The notes beneath the pieces are model-generated. The model was not told the DNA's origin. It worked only from the letters and a program-made list of their open reading frames with translations, and did not search any database. 64,000 bases of DNA, taken from the NCBI GenBank assembly GCA_033283335.1, contig JAWMQP010000014.1, positions 1 through 64,000 of the forward strand, in the 5' to 3' direction. Shown here one piece after another: positions 1 through 8,735 of the stretch. The translations under genes were made by a program, and so were the position numbers. Origin of the DNA: Pseudomaricurvus sp033283335. GTDB lineage: Bacteria; Pseudomonadota; Gammaproteobacteria; Pseudomonadales; Cellvibrionaceae. The stretch's first letter is position 1, and the number at the start of each line of letters is the position of its first letter.

Positions 1-150
1 AATGGATTGCTTCGTCGCCTTGCTCCTCGCAATGACGAAAGCGAAAGTCTATCGCGGCTGCATGCGGATGGCACGGTCACAATACATTTCTACGCACCTT
101 CCTCTGTAAACTTAATTCACCTGCACCTACACCACATCAATACCCAGCAC

Positions 151-259
151 CGTCATTGCGAGGAGTCCAAAGGACGACAGGGCAATCCATGGTTGGCACA
201 GTAGAATGTACAAAGTGCTAACAATGGATTGCTTCGACGCTTTGCGCCTCGCAATGACG
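151..259. repeat. REP-type inverted pair (REPIN-like)
   Basis: CGTCATTGCGAGGAG at 151 and the inverted CTCGCAATGACG ending at 259 bracket a unit whose inner arms are GCAATCCATGG and AATGGATTGC. The same arms recur at 373-481 and, degenerate, at 36423-36501, so this is a dispersed extragenic palindrome of the chromosome. Confidence 0.8.
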
Positions 260-372
260 AAACCCGGGGTTCATCACGGTTACATGCGGATGGCACGGTC
301 ACAATACATTTCTACGCACCTTCCTCTGTAAGCTTAATTCACCTGCACCTACACCACATCAATACCCAGCAC

Positions 373-481
373 CGTCATTGCGAGGAGTCCAAAGGACGAC
401 GCGGCAATCCATGGTTGGCACAGTAGAATGTACAAAGTGCTAACAATGGATTGCTTCGACGCTTTGCGCCTCGCAATGACG
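373..481. repeat. REP-type inverted pair, second copy
   Basis: Same arrangement as 151-259 with few differences, carried along by the 222-bp tandem duplication. It ends 12 bp before the SDR stop codon, so it may also act as a transcript-stabilising or terminating hairpin for the SDR gene. Confidence 0.8.
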
Positions 482-492
482 AAAGCGAAAGT

Positions 493-1263
493 CTATCGCG
501 GCTGCATGCGGATGGCGCCGTCACAGCGAATCACTTCACCGTTAAGATAATCGTTTTCCACAATGTTCTGGGCCAGACGAGCGATTTCATCCGGAGCACC
601 CAAGCGCGCCGGGAAAGGTACGTTGGCGGCCAGCGCCTGCACGGTTTCGGGTGGCAGCGAATCGCACATGGGCGTGTGGATCAGGCCGGGGGCAATGGTG
701 TTCACACGAATCCCGTAACTGGCCAGGTCGCGGGCAATCGGCAACGTCATGCCGACAATGCCGCCTTTGGAGGCACTGTAGGCGGCCTGTCCCATTTGCC
801 CTTCGTAGGCCGCCACCGAGGCCGTATTGATGATCACACCACGACAGCCATCTTCAGTCACCGGCTCCTGCTTGCTCATCACTTCCGCCACCAGCCGCAG
901 CACATTAAAAGTACCCACCAGGTTGATGGAAATGACCTTGTTAAAAATATCCAGCGGGAAGGCACCCTTCTTACCCAGGGTCTTGGCGGCATCGGCCACC
1001 CCGGCGTAATTGGACAGCAAGTGAATCGCCCCAAAGGCACTCAAGGTGGCATCAATGCCGGCCTGTACCGAGGCTTCGTCGGTGACGTTGACGTTCTGAT
1101 AGATCACCGCATCGCCCAGCTCGGCAGCGATGGCGTTGCCACGCTCGGCATTCATATCAAAGATCGCCACCTTGGCGCCATGGGCTACGTAACGACGCAC
1201 CGTTGCTTCACCCAGACCCGATGCGCCACCGGTAATCACGGCTACTTTATCTTTTAATTCCAT
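493..1263 (-). CDS. SDR family oxidoreductase, probable 3-hydroxyacyl-CoA dehydrogenase
   Basis: 256-residue classical short-chain dehydrogenase. The Rossmann glycine motif TGGASGLG is at residues 11-18. An aspartate after beta-2 (D36) favours NAD over NADP. NYAG is at 85-88 (NNAG/NCAG is usual). Catalytic S149, Y162 and K166 are present. The overall pattern resembles the HSD10-type 3-hydroxyacyl-CoA dehydrogenases. The gene is downstream of and co-directional with an acyl-CoA dehydrogenase (about 70 bp gap), so oxidation of a 3-hydroxyacyl-CoA in beta-oxidation is the likely role. Its last codons are duplicated in the repeats beyond its stop. Family is certain; substrate is inferred. Confidence 0.9.
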   Translation of the reverse strand: MELKDKVAVITGGASGLGEATVRRYVAHGAKVAIFDMNAERGNAIAAELGDAVIYQNVNVTDEASVQAGIDATLSAFGAIHLLSNYAGVADAAKTLGKKGAFPLDIFNKVISINLVGTFNVLRLVAEVMSKQEPVTEDGCRGVIINTASVAAYEGQMGQAAYSASKGGIVGMTLPIARDLASYGIRVNTIAPGLIHTPMCDSLPPETVQALAANVPFPARLGAPDEIARLAQNIVENDYLNGEVIRCDGAIRMQPR

Positions 1264-1332
1264 CGTCCATTCCTCTCACGTTTCGCTAAATTGTCTTTTA
1301 CGTTCGTACCAGCAACCTGGCTGGCAATCTCA

Positions 1333-2505
1333 TTAACTGGCGATTTCATTCAACAGCTCGCGGGCAATGATCACCCGCTGGATTTCACTGGTGCCCTCAT
1401 AAATGGAGGTGATACGCACGTCGCGGGCATAGCGTTCCAGCGGGCACTCGCGGGTATAGCCAATGCCACCCATCAATTGCAGGGCCGTGTAACAGGCGCG
1501 GTTGGCCGCTTCCGTGGCAAACAGTTTTGCCATGGAGGCCTGTTTGGAAAACGGCAAGCCTTTTTCCTTCTGATCGGCGGCGCTCATCAACAACAGCCGT
1601 GCGGCCTCCAGTTCAGTGTAGGTATCGGCCATCATCCACTGAGGGCCCTGCAGGCTGGAGATGCTGGTGCCAAATTGCTGCCGTTCAGTGGTGTACTGAC
1701 GGGCGTAGTCCATCGCCGCCTGCCCCACCCCCAGTGCCAACGACCCAATACCGATGCGACCACCGGCCAGTTCCGCCACCGCAATGCGGAAGCCGTCGTT
1801 GAGTTTACCCATCAATGCACTGTCGGGAATGCGGCAATCTTCAAAAATCACACAGTTGGTGCTGGAGGCGTGCTGGCCCATTTTTTCTTCGGCCTTGCCA
1901 ATGGTCATACCCGGCGTACCGGCCTCGACCAGGAAGCAGGAAATGCCCTTGCCCTTTTTAGCGTCGGCGTCGGTCACTGCCCACACCACAAACACGCCGG
2001 CGTATTCGGCACTGGAAATCCACATTTTGGTGCCATTCAGCACCCACTCGTCGCCATCTTTGACGGCCCGGGTTTTCATCCCGGCCGGATCCGATCCAGC
2101 GCCGGCCTCTGACAGACAAAAGCTGCCGGCCGGGTACTCACCGGAACACAACTTGGGCAGGTATTTCTGCTTTTGCTCGTCATTGGCGATGGTCTGAATC
2201 ACTTCAGCCACCATGTTGGTCACCGACATGGTCACTGCAGTCGATGCACAACCGCGGGCCACTTCCGTGATGGCCAGGCTGAACGCCACCACACCGGCCT
2301 CACTGCCGCCGTACTCCGAGGAAATATTCAGCCCCATAAAACCCAGTTCGGCCAATTGCTTCAGGCTACCCAGAAACGCTTGCCGATCAGCGGCGTGATC
2401 CTGCTCCTTATCCAGCTGGACCGCCAGGGGTGCAAGTTCCGTATCGGAGAACTTGCGCGCCATTTGTTGAATCAGTAATTGTTCTTCCGTTAAGGATAAA
2501 TCCAT
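1333..2505 (-). CDS. Acyl-CoA dehydrogenase (short/medium-chain type)
   Basis: 390-residue FAD-dependent acyl-CoA dehydrogenase, introducing the alpha-beta double bond of acyl-CoA and passing electrons to ETF. It begins with the usual LTEEQ helix, has the FAD/acyl loop FCLSEAGAGSD, and carries the catalytic glutamate in YEGTSEIQR (about residue 370), as in butyryl-CoA dehydrogenases. An ATG five codons upstream (2520) is in frame, but a good ribosome site GGAGGTG overlaps that codon and lies about 6 bases before the ATG at 2505, so 2505 is chosen. It probably forms an operon with the downstream SDR gene and is divergent from an AraC regulator. Confidence 0.93.
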   Translation of the reverse strand: MDLSLTEEQLLIQQMARKFSDTELAPLAVQLDKEQDHAADRQAFLGSLKQLAELGFMGLNISSEYGGSEAGVVAFSLAITEVARGCASTAVTMSVTNMVAEVIQTIANDEQKQKYLPKLCSGEYPAGSFCLSEAGAGSDPAGMKTRAVKDGDEWVLNGTKMWISSAEYAGVFVVWAVTDADAKKGKGISCFLVEAGTPGMTIGKAEEKMGQHASSTNCVIFEDCRIPDSALMGKLNDGFRIAVAELAGGRIGIGSLALGVGQAAMDYARQYTTERQQFGTSISSLQGPQWMMADTYTELEAARLLLMSAADQKEKGLPFSKQASMAKLFATEAANRACYTALQLMGGIGYTRECPLERYARDVRITSIYEGTSEIQRVIIARELLNEIAS

Positions 2506-2581
2506 ACGGCTCACCTCCATTTATCATTCTGCGGTCATCATAGAAGCTCATGCCAAACAGGGACAGGACGGCAGCCCTCAC

Positions 2582-2651
2582 AATAACTCACATAAATTAC
2601 CACCATGAAGACATATTTTTGTATGATACCCCTAATAACTCACCTAATTTA
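2582..2651. promoter_or_regulatory. Direct repeats in divergent promoter region (candidate operator)
   Basis: AATAACTCACATAAATTA (2582-2599) and AATAACTCACCTAATTTA (2634-2651) are 18-bp direct repeats starting 52 bp apart, about five helical turns. They lie between the acyl-CoA dehydrogenase and the divergent AraC-type regulator. Paired direct half-sites are typical of AraC-family operators, so they are candidate sites for the adjacent regulator; binding is inferred. Confidence 0.45.
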
Positions 2652-2668
2652 TTAATGAGACAACCCCT

Positions 2669-3682
2669 TTGGCCACCATCGCAGCTCATCATGCCCGTGC
2701 CGCCCTTGGCGGCCTGATCCGATCAGGCCGGGATGGCCAAACGATATTGCGCGCGACTGGCCTGCCCCCCAAGGTGCTGCAATTGCAGCACTCACGTATC
2801 GATGCCCAACCCATGACAGCTTTGGTACAGGCCATCTGGGAAGAAATGAATGACGAGTTTATGGGCTTCACCGCCTCGCCCTGTAAACGCGGGGCGTTCG
2901 CATTCATGGCGCGCACCGCCCACCGTTGTGACACTCTGGGAGAGGCCCTGCAAACCGGTATCGAGTTCTACCAGTTGCTGACCGACGATATTCGCAACCA
3001 GCTGGTGCAGCAGGATGACAGTGCCCACATCCGCGTCAGTTTGCGTCGACCGGAGCTGGACCCGGACCACTTCCTGCTCGAATTCTGGTTGATTATCTGG
3101 CACCGCTTTGCCAGCTGGTTAATCGACACCAAAATCCCGCTGCAACACACCTGTCTCGTGCATCAATCTCCCGCCCACGCCAATGAATTGCATATTATGT
3201 TTCCCGGCCCCTTGCAGCTGGGGAACACCATCAATCAACTGAGCTTTCATCGGGATTACCTGCAGCGCCCAATTCGCCGCAGTGATGTGGAATTGACCGA
3301 TTTTTTGCAAAACGCACCGGCGGACCTGCTGACCATTCCGGGTGATGACACCAGTTTGCAACGCCGCATCAACCTGCACTTAATGAGCCGTCACGCCACG
3401 GGCCACAACCTAAAGTTCCCCGACCTTCGCCAATTGGCCCGGCATTTCAACACCTCACCGCAAACGTTGAATCGAAAGTTAAAGCAGGAAGGCACCAGCT
3501 ATCAGCGCATCAAAGACAATATCCGGCGCGACATGGCCCTGCAAAAACTCATCAGGGAAAAGCGTTCCGTGAATGAAGTCGCGGAGCTGGTCGGGTTTTC
3601 CGAAGCGCGATCCTTTACCCGGGCGTTTCGCCTCTGGACCGGCTTATCCCCGAGAGAATATTGCAAACTGTTTGCCCCTTAG
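2669..3682 (+). CDS. AraC family transcriptional regulator
   Basis: 337 residues. The N-terminal two thirds resemble the Arabinose_bd-type ligand domain found in OruR-like regulators. The C-terminal part is a double helix-turn-helix AraC domain (about 235-335) containing LRQLARHFNTSPQTLNRKL and VNEVAELVGFSEARSFTRAF. The start is taken at a TTG because no in-frame ATG exists near it; an ATT lies 18 bp upstream and the frame is closed by a stop before that. Its divergent position suggests control of the acyl-CoA dehydrogenase/SDR pair, perhaps in response to an acyl compound; the ligand is unknown. Confidence 0.85.
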   Translation: MATIAAHHARAALGGLIRSGRDGQTILRATGLPPKVLQLQHSRIDAQPMTALVQAIWEEMNDEFMGFTASPCKRGAFAFMARTAHRCDTLGEALQTGIEFYQLLTDDIRNQLVQQDDSAHIRVSLRRPELDPDHFLLEFWLIIWHRFASWLIDTKIPLQHTCLVHQSPAHANELHIMFPGPLQLGNTINQLSFHRDYLQRPIRRSDVELTDFLQNAPADLLTIPGDDTSLQRRINLHLMSRHATGHNLKFPDLRQLARHFNTSPQTLNRKLKQEGTSYQRIKDNIRRDMALQKLIREKRSVNEVAELVGFSEARSFTRAFRLWTGLSPREYCKLFAP

Positions 3683-3830
3683 CCCCTGAATTATCAATCA
3701 ATGATAGCCGCCAACCCCGCCACCAAAGCGATTGTTAACTGCCAAAATTCCCTCTTGGGCCTTTCTGTGCCGTTTGCCCCATGCTATACCAAGACAATAA
3801 TGTCGCGTCTAAGAATCGAATCCAAATATC

Positions 3831-4904
3831 ATGAAATTGTTTTCCTGCAGCAACTGCCAACAGGCGGTGTATTTTGAAAATACCTTCTGCATCCGCTGTG
3901 GCTACCCGCTCGGCTTCGTCCCGTCCGACCAACAGATGTACGCCTTCGAGATTGACGAGAACAACCAGTTTCAGATCAAATCCAGTCTGCCCGACAGTCG
4001 TCATTTCAAGCCTTGCCGCAACTACGACGTACACCAAGTCTGCAACTGGGGATTGGAAGCCGAAGAGCCGTCCGATTTCTGCCTTGCCTGCCAGCTGAAT
4101 CGCACCATCCCGGAACTGACCAGCAGCGCCAACATTGATCTCTGGCGCAAAATGGAAATCGAAAAACGGCGACTGGTTTACAGCCTGCAGGCGCTTTCAT
4201 TACCCATTGAGTCCCTGCTGCAAACCCCCACCGGCATGGCGTTTGATTTTCTTGCCGACACACCCGCTACATTCAGCGAAAAGGGACGGGTGATAACCGG
4301 CCACTCCGGCGGTGTGATTACCATCAACCTGAACGAGGCCGACCCAGTGCAACGAGAATCGATGCGCAGCCAAATGGCCGAACCCTATCGCACACTGCAG
4401 GGGCATTTCCGACACGAATCCGGACACTATTACTGGGAGCGACTGGTGCGCGACAGTCACTGGCTGGATCAATACCGCCTGCTGTTCGGGGATGAACGAC
4501 TGGATTACGGGGTCGCACTGGAACAGCATTACCACAATGGAGCCCCGGCGGACTGGCAATCAAGCTACATCAGTGAATACGCCAGCTCGCACCCTTGGGA
4601 AGACTGGGCTGAAACCTGGGCCCACTATCTGCATATGGTGGATACGCTGGAAACCGCCATGGCCTTTGGGCTTACGACCCACCCCATGGTCAGTGGCGAC
4701 GGCCAACTCACCATAGCCGAGCCACTGAATCCGCTGACCAGCGACAACTTTGAGAGCTTGCTGGAGCGCTGGTTGCCGCTCACCAATTTAGTGAACAGCC
4801 TGAACCGCAGCCTCGGCCACAAACACGCCTACCCGTTTGTACTGTCGCCCGCGGTGATCGACAAGTTGCGGTTTGTGCATCAGGTGGTGCGATCATGGCG
4901 ATGA
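3831..4904 (+). CDS. Zinc-ribbon putative metallopeptidase
   Basis: 357 residues. The N-terminus is a zinc ribbon with C6-C9 and C20-C23. Further cysteines (C62, C71, C84, C87) could form a second site. HESGH at 195-199 is the HExxH-type zinc-protease motif, and the architecture matches the COG4307 putative zinc-binding peptidase family. No signal peptide is seen, so it is probably cytoplasmic. The 3' end overlaps the convergent fadE gene by 12 bp. No substrate is known for the family as far as can be told here. Confidence 0.8.
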   Translation: MKLFSCSNCQQAVYFENTFCIRCGYPLGFVPSDQQMYAFEIDENNQFQIKSSLPDSRHFKPCRNYDVHQVCNWGLEAEEPSDFCLACQLNRTIPELTSSANIDLWRKMEIEKRRLVYSLQALSLPIESLLQTPTGMAFDFLADTPATFSEKGRVITGHSGGVITINLNEADPVQRESMRSQMAEPYRTLQGHFRHESGHYYWERLVRDSHWLDQYRLLFGDERLDYGVALEQHYHNGAPADWQSSYISEYASSHPWEDWAETWAHYLHMVDTLETAMAFGLTTHPMVSGDGQLTIAEPLNPLTSDNFESLLERWLPLTNLVNSLNRSLGHKHAYPFVLSPAVIDKLRFVHQVVRSWR

Positions 4905-7403
4905 ACTGGCTGCTGGCCGCTCCACCCGTTTGTGTTTACCGGCAGCGCATTCTGCCAGCGCCTTGAGCCCGTCCGCCTCAAACGCATCCACCCGAATGAC
5001 ATCGTACAAAGCGGTCAATGCCTCCAACAACAGATCACGCTCTTCCGCCTTGACCACCCCCTCAGCACAAGCCCAGTCCACCAGTTCCTGCCGCTGATGG
5101 CCGAGCAACAGATCAATCCTCCCCAACTCATCCTCATCCCGTTGGCGCATGGCGTGATGCAGTCGCTGACGCATTTCACGTGTGTCATGGGCCAGACGAT
5201 AGGCATTGAGAACCCGGCCGACCGGGTCGTCGACTGACATGTCAACATAACTGCCACGGCAGATACGTTCGCGCAGGGAGGTGTTCTTGACGATGCTGGC
5301 GGCGACCGTCGCCGCCAGTCGATCATTGGGGCCGTGATTGCCAATCGCCCCCAGAGGAAACACCAACAACCGCAGCGGCCAGCGTAATAGGCTCATTGGA
5401 AAATTCAGGATAAGTCGGTGCATGGCCTGCTGCAGATCCCGCAGGCACACTTGCAGACACCACTCCACCAGAGGACGCTGGTCGTCGGCATAGTCCTCGT
5501 CGTGCCACTGCTTAATTACGGCGCTGGCGTAGTAGAGCTGTACCAGACAGTCCGCCATACGGCCGGACAGCCGTTGACGCGCTTTCAAACCGCCACCCAG
5601 ACTGAGTAAAGACACATCGGTCAACAGTGAAAAAGCCGCCGAGAAACGCATCAATTGCCGGTAATAGGGCTGCAAGTTGCCCGTTTCTGGCACTGGCTGC
5701 AGCCAGCCACGGGTGAGAGCCATCACCCAGGCTCGCACGCCATTGCGGCTGGTGTGGGCCAGATGGCGGTAGAAGACTTCGTCAAACGACCTCACGGCAG
5801 CGTTCTCGTCGGTCATGCCGGCTGCCTCAATTTCCTCGACAATGAAAGGATGGCAACGAATGGCTCCCTGACCAAAGATCATCAGACTGCGGGTCAGGAT
5901 GTTGGCGCCCTCAACCGTGATCGCAATCGGTACCGCCTGATAACCACGAGCCAGGAAATTGCGCGGTCCGCTGATCACGCCGCGACCAGCCACCACATCC
6001 ATGGCATGATTGACAACATCGCGCATCAGGTCCGTATTGCGGTACTTCAGCACCGCGGACAGCACCGATGGCCGGACTTCTCGATCCAGCATTCCCGCCG
6101 TTAACAAGCGCGCCGCGTCCATCATATAGGTGTAGCCGGCGATGGGTTCGAGCGCCTCCTGCACCCCTTCAAACTGACTGATGCTGCGGCCAAACTGTTC
6201 CCGTACCAGGGCATAGGACCCGGTGGTGAGACTGGCGATCTTTCCCGCCCCAGTGGCCAAAGCCGGCAGGGAAATCGAGCGGCCGATCGACAGGCATTCC
6301 AGCAACATGGTCCAACCTGTGCCCAACATTGGCTGCCCACCGATGACCTGTTGGATGGGAATGAAGACATCGGTGCCCCAGGTCGGCCCGTTCATAAACA
6401 CCGTGTTCATGGGCAAATGGCGAGCACCGACGTTGACCCCTTCCAGTTCCCTGGGCACCAGCACACAAGTGACGCCAATTTCTGCCTGTTCGCCCAGCAA
6501 CTGGTCCGGATCGTAGACCTTGATGGCCAGCCCAATTAAGGTGGCCACTGGCGCCAGGGTGATGTAGCGCTTATTCCAGGTCACTTTTAACCCCAGCACC
6601 TCTTCTCCCTGCCACTGGCCGCGGCAGACTATACCCTTATCCGGAATCGCACCGGCATCGGAGCCAGCCACGGGGGATGTCAAAGCAAAACAGGGAATCT
6701 CATCGCCGCTGGCCAACCGTGGCAGATAATACTGACGCTGTTCATCGGTGCCATAGTGGATCAGCAATTCCCCTGGACCTAGCGAGTTGGGCACCATTAC
6801 GGTGACCGCAGCCGACACACTGCGGGTGGAAATTTTCATGACAATTTCGGAGTGGGCGGTGTTGGAAAAGCCTTTACCACCCTGTTCCGGAGGAATAATC
6901 AAACCGAAAAAGCCCTGGCCGCGAATAAACTCCCACACGGGCTGGGGCAGATCGAAGTGCTCATGGGTAATGGCCCAGTCGTCGAGCATGCCACACAGCG
7001 TTTCCACCGGACCGTCGAGAAACGCCTGCTCCTCAGGGCTGAGTTTGACCGCAGGAGCGGCCAGCAACTTGTGCCAGTCAGGACGACCGGAAAACAACTC
7101 TCCATCCCAATCCACGGTGCCGGATTTGAGCGCTTCCGTTTCGGTATCCGACAGTTTCGGTAAACGCCCGCGCACCCACTTCAGCAGTGGTCGACTGAGC
7201 TTTTCCCGACGCCAATCACCCGCCTGGTTGATCAGTAAACTGAAAGCCAATAAGGCGCCGCCAAATAGCCAGCTAAGCAGATGAAAGTCATCCAGGATCA
7301 AACCAATGATCGCCGCCCACACCAACACTGCCGTGGCCACAGAGCCACCGACGCCGAGATAAAGCAGCACCAAGATCGATACCAGTAACAGCAGCACACT
7401 CAC
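4893..7403 (-). CDS. fadE: Acyl-CoA dehydrogenase FadE
   Basis: 836 residues, close to the roughly 814 of E. coli FadE and twice the size of ordinary acyl-CoA dehydrogenases. The N-terminus has hydrophobic segments (about 1-60) expected for membrane attachment. The acyl-CoA dehydrogenase core spans about 120-530 with FALTSPVAGSDAG as the FAD/substrate loop. A C-terminal helical extension typical of FadE follows. It catalyses the first beta-oxidation step on fatty acyl-CoAs. The stop overlaps the convergent metallopeptidase gene. Confidence 0.93.
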   Translation of the reverse strand: MSVLLLLVSILVLLYLGVGGSVATAVLVWAAIIGLILDDFHLLSWLFGGALLAFSLLINQAGDWRREKLSRPLLKWVRGRLPKLSDTETEALKSGTVDWDGELFSGRPDWHKLLAAPAVKLSPEEQAFLDGPVETLCGMLDDWAITHEHFDLPQPVWEFIRGQGFFGLIIPPEQGGKGFSNTAHSEIVMKISTRSVSAAVTVMVPNSLGPGELLIHYGTDEQRQYYLPRLASGDEIPCFALTSPVAGSDAGAIPDKGIVCRGQWQGEEVLGLKVTWNKRYITLAPVATLIGLAIKVYDPDQLLGEQAEIGVTCVLVPRELEGVNVGARHLPMNTVFMNGPTWGTDVFIPIQQVIGGQPMLGTGWTMLLECLSIGRSISLPALATGAGKIASLTTGSYALVREQFGRSISQFEGVQEALEPIAGYTYMMDAARLLTAGMLDREVRPSVLSAVLKYRNTDLMRDVVNHAMDVVAGRGVISGPRNFLARGYQAVPIAITVEGANILTRSLMIFGQGAIRCHPFIVEEIEAAGMTDENAAVRSFDEVFYRHLAHTSRNGVRAWVMALTRGWLQPVPETGNLQPYYRQLMRFSAAFSLLTDVSLLSLGGGLKARQRLSGRMADCLVQLYYASAVIKQWHDEDYADDQRPLVEWCLQVCLRDLQQAMHRLILNFPMSLLRWPLRLLVFPLGAIGNHGPNDRLAATVAASIVKNTSLRERICRGSYVDMSVDDPVGRVLNAYRLAHDTREMRQRLHHAMRQRDEDELGRIDLLLGHQRQELVDWACAEGVVKAEERDLLLEALTALYDVIRVDAFEADGLKALAECAAGKHKRVERPAASSSP

Positions 7404-7797
7404 AGGTAAACCTCCAACTCTCAGGCTCTCCTTAACCTTTGACTCCCTTACCTTTGACTATAGAAGGCTTAACAGCAAACCAGGACCGCTGTTAGGACAT
7501 GGCCGTAGAATCGCAGCCACCCACTAGAAATGCCAAGCTGGGCAATTTAAACGTCAGATTTTTTTACAAATGCCGCCTCAATCTTTTTTTAAAAATTAAA
7601 AAGTCTCGACAATTCAAACAGATAATTAATTTGGCACAGGAATTGTCTATCAGCACATACGTATCACTTATGCGCGTTTGGACGGCCCTTTTTTGATCTT
7701 AAGCATGATACGGTTTTGCAGGTTACAGGTCAGAGCTTTCTGACTGGAGGTATCTGAGGTATGGATCAACATAAATTATCAAAGGACTGCTATCAGA
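7404..7797. other. Intergenic region
   Basis: No convincing gene. A 65-codon frame at 7499-7696 has low-complexity, lysine/phenylalanine-rich composition and no ribosome site. The stretch should hold the promoters of fadE (minus) and of the exported protein at 7798 (plus), whose start is preceded by AAAGGAC. Confidence 0.6.
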
Positions 7798-8538
7798 ATG
7801 ATTCCTCAAATCAAGCCCCTCGCCGCAGCGGTAATACTCCTGCTGAGCGCCCTTAACACCCAAGCCAATATCATTTTTGAAATTGAACCCAACAGTTTGT
7901 TAACCCCACAAAACGTAGAAAACGCTTTTTCCAGCAACTGGTATCCCTTTGTCCCCAATCACGATCAGCCAAACTGGGAATGGGTATCGATAATCGCTGC
8001 CGCTGATAACAACTTACCCAACCAGGCCACCAATACCAATGGCAACTTTTTCGATTTCTTTTCCTTTGAGGCCGCAGCCAATCAGAGTTTTATCTTCGAT
8101 ATCGACTTTGGCGCCTTCTTCCCTGGCTACATCGATACGACCATTGGCCTGTGGTCCGTGGGTGGCGACTTTTTGGGCGAAGAAAATGACAACACTAATG
8201 TCTGTTCTTTGTTGGGCTGTTTAAACGATCTCGGCAGCTTCAGTGCCAAAGACCCTCTGCTGGAGTGGACGTTTACCACCGCTGGCACGTACATGATTGG
8301 GGTCGGAGAACCAAGCCTCCCCGGTTTCTCTGCGCTGGCCGGCAGCAGTATTACCCATCATGACGGTGTTGCTTTGTACCAACTGAACATCTCCAGGAAC
8401 GTCGTGCCCGGTTCTGAGGAGCCACCCAATAGGATTCCCGCACCGACCAGCGTGTCATTATTAGGCTTAGGCTTAGTGATACTCGGGTTGCAGGCAGGCA
8501 AAAAAAAAGGCTGCGCAAAGCGCAGCCTTTTTGAATAG
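7798..8538 (+). CDS. PEP-CTERM-like exported protein
   Basis: 246 residues. A signal peptide (about 1-23, ending TQA) is followed by an aromatic- and Asp/Asn-rich beta domain resembling DVUA0089-like or bacterial pre-peptidase C-terminal-like modules. Near the C-terminus is IPAPTSVSLLGLGLVILGL followed by lysines, the three-part PEP-CTERM sorting signal (short motif, transmembrane helix, basic end). Such proteins are processed by exosortase, which is not in this window. The last twelve residues are encoded by the tRNA terminator hairpin, and a nine-base A-run sits just before, so the true C-terminus may differ by a frameshift. Confidence 0.7.
   Translation: MIPQIKPLAAAVILLLSALNTQANIIFEIEPNSLLTPQNVENAFSSNWYPFVPNHDQPNWEWVSIIAAADNNLPNQATNTNGNFFDFFSFEAAANQSFIFDIDFGAFFPGYIDTTIGLWSVGGDFLGEENDNTNVCSLLGCLNDLGSFSAKDPLLEWTFTTAGTYMIGVGEPSLPGFSALAGSSITHHDGVALYQLNISRNVVPGSEEPPNRIPAPTSVSLLGLGLVILGLQAGKKKGCAKRSLFE
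8500..8533. terminator. Bidirectional terminator of the split tRNA-Leu
   Basis: AAGGCTGCG and its complement CGCAGCCTT form a 9-bp stem with a short loop, flanked by nine A on the left and five T on the right. On the minus strand the nine-T run makes a strong intrinsic terminator immediately after the tRNA 3' end. Confidence 0.8.
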
Positions 8539-8593
8539 TGGTACCAGAGGCCGGACTCGAACCGGCACAGCCGCGAAGCCGGGGGATTTTGAA
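8539..8593 (-). pseudogene. tRNA-Leu(CAA), 3' half severed by integration
   Basis: On the minus strand this reads the anticodon loop TTCAAAA, stem strand TCCCC, a long variable arm (CGGC-TTCG-CGGC), T-arm GCCGG-TTCGAGT-CCGGC, acceptor strand CTCTGGT and ACCA. The matching 5' half (acceptor GCCAGAG, anticodon strand GGGGA) is at 34530-34571. Joined at the shared ten bases, the two give an 87-nt tRNA-Leu with perfect anticodon stem pairing and only a G1-U72 wobble in the acceptor. Here the half has no 5' partner and cannot form a tRNA. Confidence 0.93.
8584..8593. repeat. attL core
   Basis: GGATTTTGAA, repeated exactly at 34530-34539 (attR), covers the anticodon loop and part of the stem of the interrupted tRNA-Leu. 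The same ten bases occur a third time inside the element-borne tRNA-Leu (34398-34407). Confidence 0.85.
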
Positions 8594-8684
8594 ACCGATT
8601 TGCCACCTACAACCTATTGATTTTATTGACATTAAAAATAGTGTTAGACGGTTGTTAGATGGTAACTTATTATATCTCTTTAAA

Positions 8685-8695
8685 TTTGTTAGATA
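8685..8695 (+). promoter_or_regulatory. Candidate integrase arm-binding site, left end
   Basis: TTTGTTAGATA recurs exactly at 34446-34456, 70-90 bp inside the opposite end, and a shorter TTGTTAGAT lies at 8652-8660. Matching short motifs inside both ends of a tyrosine-recombinase element are typical of arm-type sites. Function is inferred. Confidence 0.45.
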
Positions 8696-8735
8696 TTATT
8701 CCGTATCTTGTTGTTTTTAAAGGGATATTTAATTG

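Larger units (their letters stand above)
1..525. repeat. 222-bp tandem duplication ending in the SDR gene tail
   Basis: Positions 1-222 and 223-444 are two near-identical direct copies. A third, partial copy (445-525) runs into the 3' end of the SDR gene on the minus strand. Each unit contains half-sites of a REP-type palindrome and a stretch (about 47-86 in the first copy) that matches the last codons of the SDR gene. This looks like local duplication of the gene 3' end plus its flanking palindrome. The small ORFs inside the copies (7-204, 229-426) arise from the repeat and are not considered genes. Confidence 0.85.

Noticed and set aside
7..426. Two 65-codon frames in the tandem repeats
   Set aside because: They are identical because they come from the 222-bp repeat and REP palindromes; composition is not protein-like.
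1291..2112. Long plus-strand frames opposite the acyl-CoA dehydrogenase and similar frames opposite other GC-rich genes
   Set aside because: They are antisense shadows of clearly coding genes; GC-rich codon bias keeps the opposite strand open.
7499..7696. 65-codon frame between fadE and the exported protein
   Set aside because: Low-complexity sequence, no ribosome site, no recognisable family.
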